Assembly (NCBI GenBank): GCA_011773795.1
Contig: WVWW01000146.1
Coordinates: 1 to 11,417, forward strand
DNA from: Acidobacteriota bacterium
GTDB lineage: Bacteria; Acidobacteriota; Polarisedimenticolia; Polarisedimenticolales; Polarisedimenticolaceae
Length of the DNA: 11,417 nucleotides
Direction of reading: 5' to 3'
The position numbers were made by a program, and so were the translations under genes. Below the pieces are notes generated by a model, which worked only from the letters and a program-made list of their open reading frames with translations, was not told the DNA's origin and searched no databases. Below are positions 1 through 4,223 of this stretch, one piece after another (the first letter of the stretch is position 1; each line of letters begins with the position of its first letter).

Positions 1-221
1 ACGGCGATGCCGGGATGGTTGAGCGACGCCAGCAACTTTGCCTCGCGGTTGAAGCGCGCCAGCCGCTCGGCATCGGACGCGAATGCCTCGGGCAATACCT
101 TGATCGCCACGTCGCGATCCAGCGTGGTGTCCCGGGCTCTCCAGACCTCGCCCATGCCGCCCGCGCCGAGCGTGCCGGTGATCTCGTACTGGCCGAGCTT
201 GGTGCCGGGTTCGATTGCCAT
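1..221 (-). CDS. Hanks-type Ser/Thr protein kinase, N-terminal fragment (runs off window)
   Basis: Reading the minus strand from ATG at 221 gives 73 codons with no stop before the window edge. The translation begins MAIEPGTKLGQYEI and shows the start of a eukaryotic-like Ser/Thr kinase domain. The glycine-rich ATP loop is at residues 19-24 (GAGGMG), the ATP-anchoring lysine is K41 in VAIK, and the alpha-C glutamate is E60 in FNREAK. The rest of the catalytic domain, and any membrane or sensor domain, lies outside the window. Such kinases phosphorylate Ser/Thr in signalling and are abundant in Acidobacteriota and Myxococcota. A TAGACT hexamer about 11 nt before the ATG could be a -10 box of a nearly leaderless transcript, but I see no convincing -35. 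The domain call is firm; the substrate is unknown. Confidence 0.9.
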   Translation of the reverse strand, partial: MAIEPGTKLGQYEITGTLGAGGMGEVWRARDTTLDRDVAIKVLPEAFASDAERLARFNREAKLLASLNHPGIA

Positions 222-313
222 TGCGGGGCCGAGTCTAGCAGAGAGGCACCGTTCGATCGTGAACAGAGCCGTAGGCGGCACCGATCTGGGTCACGCAGGA
301 GACTCGAGAAATT

Positions 314-336
314 GGATATCACGGATTGTGACATCC
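314..336. repeat. Inverted repeat (9-bp arms, 5-nt loop) between kinase and tRNA fragment
   Basis: GGATATCAC and GTGACATCC face each other around a 5-nt centre. The only non-Watson-Crick position is a G.U in minus-strand RNA. It lies downstream of the tRNA-Leu 3' fragment and upstream of the kinase gene, both on the minus strand. It could be a weak terminator of the old tRNA transcript (only AATTTCT follows) or an operator for the kinase gene. Confidence 0.35.
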
Positions 337-358
337 AGTCCTGGCCTGAAAATGGGGT

Positions 359-414
359 TGGTGCCGGAGACAGGACTCGAACCTGTACTCCCTTGCGGGA
401 AGAGGATTTTAAGT
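359..414 (-). pseudogene. tRNA-Leu 3' half (anticodon loop to CCA), probable attachment-site copy
   Basis: On the minus strand this reads as the 3' half of a tRNA-Leu: anticodon loop CTTAAAA with UAA anticodon, a long variable arm (TCCC-GCAA-GGGA), a complete T arm (ACAGG / CCTGT around TTCGAGT), acceptor strand CTCCGGC, then A and CCA. No D arm or 5' acceptor strand follows; the next bases form an unrelated hairpin. Similarity to the complete tRNA-Leu at 2202-2288 begins sharply at the anticodon loop (shared 11-mer at 404-414 and 2247-2257). It differs elsewhere by paired changes that keep both stems folded. This is the pattern of a tRNA-targeting integration event. It cannot be a functional tRNA as it stands. 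Confidence 0.8.
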
Positions 415-749
415 ACTTTCAGAAAGGGCGGCGGATCAACGTTTATTTGATTCGTCGCCCTTTCCCGTTTCCGAGGAGTACGAGGAGTGCTCTACAGTCC
501 GAGGGTTATGGACACCCAGATGGACACCTGTTCTGCTGAACCGTCGCCGAGAGATCACTCGTCGGTCTTCACGCTTCGTCGAGCGTGAGTTCCGCGCGTT
601 CGCCTGGGGCACCTGTCGAGGTCGGATAGGCTGATTACGGTCTTCTGGGTGGGGTCGTCGCTGTTGACATATGAGCCATACTCGGACCCTGAGCAGGTCC
701 CGCTACTCGGGCCCCGGGGCAAAATCCGCGCTTATACTTCTTATCCGCC
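415..749. other. Gene-free stretch with short repeats next to the tRNA fragment
   Basis: I see no convincing coding region here on either strand, including no integrase remnant. It holds the strong hairpin at 422-464, a tandem CGAGGAGT at 472-479 and 481-488, a direct repeat ATGGACACC at 508-516 and 520-528, and a small inverted repeat at 569-588 (TCACGCT / AGCGTGA). Short repeats near an att copy are compatible with integrase arm-binding sites, but this is only a suggestion. Confidence 0.4.
422..464 (+). terminator. Strong 18-bp stem-loop, possible terminator or att-adjacent structure
   Basis: Bases 422-439 pair with 447-464 around a 7-nt loop. In plus-strand RNA all 18 positions pair (16 Watson-Crick, 2 G.U); in minus-strand RNA two would be A.C mismatches. 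This points to selection as a plus-strand transcript. The stem starts with GAAAGGGCG and ends CGCCCTTTC, giving flanking A and T runs, but no long U tract follows. It begins 8 bases past the tRNA homology. No plus-strand gene is visible upstream, so its role is open. Confidence 0.4.
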
Positions 750-1358
750 TTATCGCTCTGCATCCGCCTCAGCCTCCGTCAGGCGTGCGCGAACAGCGAG
801 CCAGTACCCGTGGTGATCGCGTCGTGAATCGAGAGCGAGTTGTCGGTCGACGTAGGTCGCGAACTCTGCTGGAAAGAACTCCCTCGCCTCTTCATCCCAC
901 CAGGCCCTGCCGAACGGGTTGGCGAGGTACCAATGCACATAGACGTCTACGGAGGCCTTCCAGTCCGCCGTGTCGTACAACCCTTCCTGCGCCAGCTGAT
1001 AGTCTCGATAGATCAAATTGAGCGATGGAAACAGGTATGCGTCCAAGACTATGAAGTCGCTGTGGGTTATCTCTTCGGGGGACGCTACTGACTTCTCGAG
1101 CACATCGGCTACACGATCACCCATGACCGTGGCCCAGATCTGGTTCGTGACAACATTGCCCTCGCTCCTATAGGCCGCGCGAGCTAGCTGAGTGTTCTGG
1201 TTGATCTCGAGAATCACGAGGACAAGGCCCGCCAGGACGCCCAGGTTCGCGGCCAGCGTCAGCCAACGCTGGAGTCGGTCGATCCGCGCCGTCGATTGCG
1301 ACGTGGCCTTGGCATTGGCCTCCCCGACGGATGCTGCAGCTCTCTTACCTTCGCTCAT
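750..1358 (-). CDS. Membrane-anchored protein of unknown function (possible cassette cargo)
   Basis: This encodes 202 aa. The start at ATG 1358 is supported by GGAGAG about 6 nt upstream. Residues 1-32 are polar and Ala-rich; residues 33-50 (WLTLAANLGVLAGLVLVI) form one transmembrane helix, followed directly by EINQNTQLARAA. The remaining ~145 residues are rich in Trp, Tyr and acidic residues and show no catalytic motif I recognise. A 'NLGVLAGL..EI.QNT.L' anchor recurs in many small uncharacterised bacterial proteins, which is recollection rather than a search result. The gene starts about 35 nt after the attC-like site at 1393-1453, the spacing expected of an integron cassette gene. I could not find a matching attC beyond its stop codon. 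The reading frame is well supported; the function is unknown. Confidence 0.75.
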   Translation of the reverse strand: MSEGKRAAASVGEANAKATSQSTARIDRLQRWLTLAANLGVLAGLVLVILEINQNTQLARAAYRSEGNVVTNQIWATVMGDRVADVLEKSVASPEEITHSDFIVLDAYLFPSLNLIYRDYQLAQEGLYDTADWKASVDVYVHWYLANPFGRAWWDEEAREFFPAEFATYVDRQLALDSRRDHHGYWLAVRARLTEAEADAER

Positions 1359-1392
1359 GTACGCTCTCCATGGTCTGAAGCGCTTCTAGACG

Positions 1393-1453
1393 GCCTGACG
1401 TTGTTTTCAGCTGCAGGCCGCCCGAGCGTTAGCGAGCCAGAACAACGTTAGGC
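1393..1453 (-). other. attC-like integron recombination site (about 61 bp)
   Basis: Reading the minus strand, the site runs from GCCTAAC (1453-1447, matching RYYYAAC) and GTTGTT to AACAAC and GTCAGGC (1399-1393, matching GTTRRRY except T to C). The outer 13-bp arms are complementary except at one position. Length and architecture fit an attC (59-base element). It lies 21 bp after the stop of the 1475-1930 gene and just before the 750-1358 gene, as expected for an array read on the minus strand. In a linear array the last half-site comes from the next cassette, which explains the single mismatch. The centre of the site folds less cleanly than in class 1 cassettes. Confidence 0.65.
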
Positions 1454-1968
1454 GTCGTTTCCACACCGGCGACATTAGGCCGAATAGCCCTTGATGTGAA
1501 CGACTTGCTCAGCGAGATCGGCCGTCCCCGTGCCCCACACCTGAAGAGTGTTGACCCATGCGTAGTCCGCCGAAGACGCGAATAAGGTCACGTTCTCGCG
1601 GAGGTCGACAATGGGGCTGCCCTTTCTCGGGAGGCCAACGCCATCAGCGTGTAGCGAGATTTTGTGTCCATCGTCCGTGGTTACCTCCGCATGAATGTGG
1701 AGCTCGAAACGGCCGTCTGCCCGGACTTGCAAATAGTCGACGCCCGTGACCTTACCTTTCAACTTCGGTCCGGTTGATTCCCCGTCGAACACGACATCGA
1801 ATCTGGCGCCTTCAGGCGGTAGCACGGCTGTTCCTGCGATCAAAGACTCCAAACTGATCCCGTACTCCGTCATGCCGGTGAGCTTGACCGTGTACTCGTA
1901 CAGCAGCTCTCCCACTTCAATCACGCCCATGAATGCCTCCGCTCTGATATCCGTCGGACGACGCCTAA
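1399..1968 (-). mobile_element. Putative 570-bp integron gene cassette carrying the DUF3237-like gene
   Basis: The cassette would start after the G of GTTAGGC (1969-1963 on the minus strand) and end at the G of GTCAGGC. It contains a short leader, a GGAGG ribosome site, one ORF and the attC-like site. The cassette's first bases (GTTAGGCGTCGT on the minus strand, including the junction G) are the exact 12-nt complement of the bases around its own attC left arm (ACGACGCCTAAC, 1458-1447). This is the relation expected because the two ends join to form attC in the excised circle. It supports both the boundaries and the orientation. Confidence 0.55.
1475..1930 (-). CDS. DUF3237-like small protein (cassette gene)
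   Basis: This encodes 151 aa from ATG 1930. The frame is open for 54 more codons upstream, but GGAGG lies 6 nt before this ATG, homology-like sequence begins here (MGVIEVGELLYEYTVKLTG), and the longer version would read through the cassette junction. The protein is a probable all-beta domain: ARFDVVFDGESTGPKLKGKV, then GVDYLQVRADGRFELHIHA, then TTDDGHKISLHADG. These resemble the G-P-x-L-x-G, R-x-D-G and T-D-D-G landmarks of the DUF3237 family, whose function is not established. There is no signal peptide or membrane segment. The gene is followed 21 bp later by the attC-like site. The family call is from memory of conserved landmarks; other small beta-barrel families are possible. Confidence 0.75.
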   Translation of the reverse strand: MGVIEVGELLYEYTVKLTGMTEYGISLESLIAGTAVLPPEGARFDVVFDGESTGPKLKGKVTGVDYLQVRADGRFELHIHAEVTTDDGHKISLHADGVGLPRKGSPIVDLRENVTLFASSADYAWVNTLQVWGTGTADLAEQVVHIKGYSA

Positions 1969-1980
1969 CTACAACTAGGC
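1963..1980 (-). other. Integrase core site at the upstream cassette junction, attI-like
   Basis: On the minus strand GCCTAGTTGTAGTTAGGC carries a perfect GTTAGGC core (GTTRRRY) preceded by an inverted CCTA half-site, the arrangement of an IntI simple site. The class 1 attI site ends similarly, with CCTA a few bases before GTTAGGC. No RYYYAAC partner complementary to this core is seen in the ~120 bases further upstream, so a full attC is not evident. It may be an attI-like end of the array or a truncated attC. Confidence 0.35.
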
Positions 1981-1994
1981 TGAAAGGGGAAAAC

Positions 1995-2025
1995 GACAAA
2001 CGCTGCGAATCTCGCAACGCTTGTC
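1995..2025 (-). terminator. 14-bp stem-loop, possible terminator after tRNA-Leu
   Basis: Bases 1995-2008 and 2012-2025 pair around a 3-nt loop. Minus-strand RNA pairs at all 14 positions (two G.U), while plus-strand RNA has two A.C mismatches, so a minus-strand transcript is favoured. The minus strand continues GTTTTCCCCTTT, a weak U run. It lies 177 bp past the tRNA-Leu 3' end and just before the cassette junction, so it may end the tRNA transcript. The 1931-2201 interval holds nothing else I can name. Confidence 0.4.
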
Positions 2026-2201
2026 GGGGTAGGGTTCCGATCGTTCCCCACCTCGCAAACAGTCCCACTTCAGAGACTTGAGAGCATACCACCTGGTTTT
2101 AGAGAAGCCGAGATCGGTTGCGGGCCACGCAGCGCAACACTGGAATCTTGCGACCGTCTACCCGCGACAGTCGTGACACGGTCACGATGAACTGACTCGG
2201 C

Positions 2202-2288
2202 TGGTGCCGGAGGCAGGGATCGAACCTGCACGGCCTTGCGGCCAGGGGATTTTAAGTCCCCTGCGTCTACCAGTTCCGCCACTCCGGC
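2202..2288 (-). tRNA. tRNA-Leu (anticodon UAA), complete with encoded CCA
   Basis: The minus strand folds into a full class II tRNA of 87 nt. The acceptor is GCCGGAG / CTCCGGC with A73 and CCA (2202-2204); then U8-G9, a D arm with GGTAGAC, anticodon stem GGGGA / TCCCC around CTTAAAA (anticodon UAA), long variable arm GGCC-GCAA-GGCC, and T arm GCAGG / CCTGC around TTCGATC. It reads UUA leucine codons. Its 5' end is 12 bp from the stop of the 2301-2870 gene on the same strand. Its 3' half is partly duplicated at 359-414 and its 5' end plus promoter at 4096-4124. Confidence 0.97.
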
Positions 2289-2297
2289 ACGGGGTGG

Positions 2298-2327
2298 ATT
2301 CTAGTTGTTTTCCGAAGAGCGAGTCGA
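2298..2327 (-). promoter_or_regulatory. Predicted sigma70-type promoter of tRNA-Leu
   Basis: On the minus strand the -10 is TAGAAT (2303-2298), the -35 is TCGACT (2327-2322), and the spacer is 18 bp. A GC-rich discriminator (CCACCCC) leads almost directly into the tRNA, typical of stable-RNA promoters. The -10 overlaps the TAG stop of the upstream gene. The -10 and discriminator are conserved in the second copy at 4110-4124, which supports their importance. Confidence 0.5.
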
Positions 2328-2870
2328 GACGGCCGACTGGTCCCCACGATCCATGCGCTGCAGAACCGCTTCAAAACGGGGCTTGCCGTGTCGCTCGAGG
2401 TAGTAGGTCAGCTCGCTCCCGTCCTCCGAGAGTGACAGAAACCACTCGTTGGTTCGGGCCTCGGGAATCAACCCGGCCGTGTGTTCGTCCGCCGGGAACG
2501 ATTGCGACAGTCGCGTTCCCGCGCTCTCGGTCGTCCCGCCGTACATCGTGATTTCGTCCGGCGTCCCGTCCGGGTGGCGATGGTCGTGCTTGAGCTCCAG
2601 CCCACCCTCCACCCGGGTCAGGATCCAAGTTCGAGAGGCATCGTCGCCGACCCGGAACGGGATGCGGATGACACGCGTGTCGCAGGTTTCGACGACCGCG
2701 ACCAACTTCTTGTCTCGGAATGCCTCGCCGGGGTCCTCCGGAAACGTCGATCGACCTTCGAACCGGGCGCCACAGAGTGCATGAACTCGTTCAAAGAAAG
2801 CGGTTTGCGGATCTTCCACCTCGCCGACGGCCAGGCTCAACGTCAGGAACAGCGCTACGAGCAAAGTCAA
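2301..2870 (-). CDS. Secreted protein of unknown function with two cysteines
   Basis: This encodes 189 aa with a TTG start at 2870. A second in-frame TTG at 2864 sits at a better distance (9 nt) from GGAGG and is a real alternative. Residues 1-16 (MTLLVALFLTLSLAVG) form a signal peptide, so the mature protein is exported. The body is about 170 residues, probably beta-rich, with conserved-looking stretches RTWILTRVEGGLELKHDHRH (79-98) and DEITMYGG (105-112). It has exactly two mature cysteines, C33 and C63. It follows the DsbA-like gene by 36 bp on the same strand and is probably co-transcribed, so it may be a client of that disulfide pair (inference). I recall related uncharacterised secreted proteins but no assigned function. 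Confidence 0.8.
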   Translation of the reverse strand: MTLLVALFLTLSLAVGEVEDPQTAFFERVHALCGARFEGRSTFPEDPGEAFRDKKLVAVVETCDTRVIRIPFRVGDDASRTWILTRVEGGLELKHDHRHPDGTPDEITMYGGTTESAGTRLSQSFPADEHTAGLIPEARTNEWFLSLSEDGSELTYYLERHGKPRFEAVLQRMDRGDQSAVSTRSSENN

Positions 2871-2906
2871 AACCCTCCGGGGCCGCCACGCGCGGTTGCA
2901 ACTCGG

Positions 2907-3572
2907 CTAGTAGTTGGCGGCAACCTCCGACGCCACCAGCGCTTGGAGCTCGTTCAGACCGAAACGCGGCAATGCTTTTCCGTTGACGAAGAAGGTCGGT
3001 GTTCGTCGTACGCCGAGCACTTGGGCATCGGCCATGTCTTGCTGGAGGATGTGGGTGATCTCCATACCCGCCATGTCCAGCCGGAGGCGTTCCATGTCGA
3101 GCCCCAGCGCCGGCAGGTACGGTCCCAACTTTTGCGGTGCCGGGTGGTGATGGGAAGCCCATTCGGACTGGGTGTCGAACATCATCTGCAACGTCTCCCA
3201 GTACTTGCCCTGTTTCCTGGCCGCTTCCAGGATCCTGACCGCGACGTCGGCCCCCTGGTGCAAAGGGATGTAGCGGATGACCAGTTGGACGCGCCCTGCG
3301 TGTGCGTCCACGATCTCTTTGACGAAAGGCGACAGCGCGGCACACGACTCGCACCCGGGATCGAGGAACTCGACGAGCACGACTTTCGCGTCGGGCGGCC
3401 CGAGACGCTGGGAATAGACGCGAACGAACTCGTTCTCGACGGGGCTTGCCTCCTCGATCGCCGCCAGCCGTTCCGCCCGTCGGTTCTCATAGATCGAGGC
3501 GGCCAGGAAGAAACCGACGATCATCAAGGCGGCGGCACCGAGGACGACGGCGACTTTCTGTTTGGACGTCAT
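2907..3572 (-). CDS. DsbA-like membrane-anchored thiol:disulfide oxidoreductase
   Basis: This encodes 221 aa from ATG 3572, with GGAG 9 nt upstream. Residues 7-27 are an uncleaved signal anchor; the rest is a periplasmic thioredoxin-fold domain of the DsbA / BdbD (Thioredoxin_4) kind. The active site is C74-E-S-C77 in FLDPGCESC, and the cis-proline loop is T191-P192-T193 before FFVNG. Such enzymes donate disulfides to exported proteins and are reoxidised by a DsbB-type quinone reductase. The start overlaps the stop of the dsbB gene by 4 bp (ATGA), indicating translational coupling with its likely partner. A role as an isomerase or reductase cannot be excluded from sequence, but the DsbB partner favours an oxidase. 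Confidence 0.92.
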   Translation of the reverse strand: MTSKQKVAVVLGAAALMIVGFFLAASIYENRRAERLAAIEEASPVENEFVRVYSQRLGPPDAKVVLVEFLDPGCESCAALSPFVKEIVDAHAGRVQLVIRYIPLHQGADVAVRILEAARKQGKYWETLQMMFDTQSEWASHHHPAPQKLGPYLPALGLDMERLRLDMAGMEITHILQQDMADAQVLGVRRTPTFFVNGKALPRFGLNELQALVASEVAANY

Positions 3573-4018
3573 CGAGAGGATCTCCGAAAGAGTGCGAGAA
3601 GGAGGCCGGTGATCACGCAGAAGCCTATCAGGGACAATACCGGGATGGACGCGAATCCGAAGACGAGCAAGTCGACGTCAGAGCAAGAAACCCCCTGGGT
3701 GCACGGTGCGGCGCTTTCGGGAATGATCCCGGCCTGCAACAGCACGTGGTACAACGCAACTGCGGTGCCCAGCGCGGACAGCGGGAGGGCGTAGCGCACG
3801 ACTCTCAGGTCGAAGGGCAAGAGGCCCGTCGAGAGCACGACGACCAGGGGGAACATGAACACCCGCTGGTACCAGCACAGCGAGCAGGGCGGCAGCTCCA
3901 TGATCTCGCTGAAGAACAGGCTGCCCAGACTCGCTGACGTGGCGATCAGCCAGGCTGCCAGGAGCAGGAGCCAGTCGGTGTCGAGCTTGTCGGCCGGGGT
4001 ACGACGCTTGGGGCTCAT
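3569..4018 (-). CDS. dsbB: Disulfide bond formation protein DsbB/BdbC family
   Basis: This encodes 149 aa, a four-helix inner-membrane protein with helices near 15-37, 51-68, 75-96 and 118-144. The first redox pair is C45-S-L-C48 in ELPPCSLCWYQR, the family signature. The second pair is C106 and C112 in the short second periplasmic loop, the compact BdbC-like version of DsbB. It passes electrons from the DsbA-like partner to quinone. It is the first gene of a minus-strand operon (dsbB, DsbA-like, secreted protein). No strong ribosome site precedes ATG 4018. The degenerate tRNA-Leu 5' copy with its -10 box lies about 80 bp upstream in the same orientation and might supply a promoter. Confidence 0.93.
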   Translation of the reverse strand: MSPKRRTPADKLDTDWLLLLAAWLIATSASLGSLFFSEIMELPPCSLCWYQRVFMFPLVVVLSTGLLPFDLRVVRYALPLSALGTAVALYHVLLQAGIIPESAAPCTQGVSCSDVDLLVFGFASIPVLSLIGFCVITGLLLALFRRSSR

Positions 4019-4095
4019 CGTCTTGACCGCACGCGTCTACCCTCAGTCCTCGGGCTGTCATGCTGCAGGCTGCTGCCGATCACTCATCCCTCTAG

Positions 4096-4124
4096 TCCGC
4101 CACTCGGGCAAGGGGTGGATTCTA
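4096..4124 (-). pseudogene. tRNA-Leu 5' end plus promoter remnant
   Basis: Bases 4096-4124 match 2275-2303 at 27 of 29 positions. The match covers the first 14 nt of tRNA-Leu (GCCCGAGTGGCGGA here, GCCGGAG... in the intact gene), the CCACCCC discriminator and the TAGAAT -10 box. Beyond this the D arm decays at once. One of the two changes falls in the acceptor strand and would mispair with the normal 3' end. It is a leftover of a second tRNA-Leu locus, not a functional gene. Confidence 0.75.
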
Positions 4125-4175
4125 CTGCTTTTTCAATGAGTTAGTGGGGTGGTAGGGAGATGCGGGAAAACCCTA

Positions 4176-4204
4176 CTGTGGTGCGCCGGGTCGGGCGCTA
4201 CAAT
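4176..4204 (+). promoter_or_regulatory. Possible promoter of the HMG-CoA reductase operon
   Basis: TACAAT at 4199-4204 is a good -10 box, ending 19 nt before the TTG start. With a 17-bp spacer the -35 would be CTGTGG (4176-4181), a poor match. The 4019-4223 interval otherwise contains only the tRNA remnant. Confidence 0.3.
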
Positions 4205-4223
4205 CTGACGATCGAGGTTTCCG

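Larger units (their letters stand above)
404..2257. mobile_element. Putative mini-island or remnant between tRNA-Leu attachment-site copies
   Basis: The limits are the two copies of the 11-mer GGATTTTAAGT at the tRNA-Leu anticodon loop. The insert is about 1.84 kb, carries two minus-strand cargo genes and an attC-like site, and looks less GC-rich than the flanks. Tyrosine recombinases commonly integrate at anticodon loops and leave a tRNA 3'-half duplication. No integrase gene or recognisable fragment of one is present, so this would be a degenerate or non-autonomous element. The boundaries are inferred from the repeats only. Confidence 0.45.

Noticed and set aside
7..539. Plus-strand open frames across the kinase start and the tRNA fragment (147 and 174 codons)
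   Set aside because: They run antisense to the kinase and read through the antisense of the tRNA fragment (the TGLEPVLPCGK-type peptide is a known false product of tRNA-Leu).
664..669. TTGACA as a plus-strand -35 box
   Set aside because: No acceptable -10 box 16-18 bp downstream and no plus-strand gene follows.
465..749. Integrase remnant next to the tRNA fragment
   Set aside because: I examined the translated frames for tyrosine-recombinase motifs and saw none; only short unrelated frames are present.
778..784. GTCAGGC (GCCTGAC on the minus strand) as the attC half-site of the 750-1358 gene
   Set aside because: It falls inside the coding end of the gene and no matching second half-site lies at a plausible distance, so it is probably chance.
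2070..2282. Minus-strand 70-codon frame starting MAELVDAGDLKSPG
   Set aside because: It is a translation of the tRNA-Leu gene itself, a common false ORF.
2481..3794. Plus-strand 437-codon open frame opposite the dsb genes
   Set aside because: Rich in Arg, Gln and Asp with no fold-like pattern. It is a GC-driven shadow of three genes with clear motifs on the other strand.
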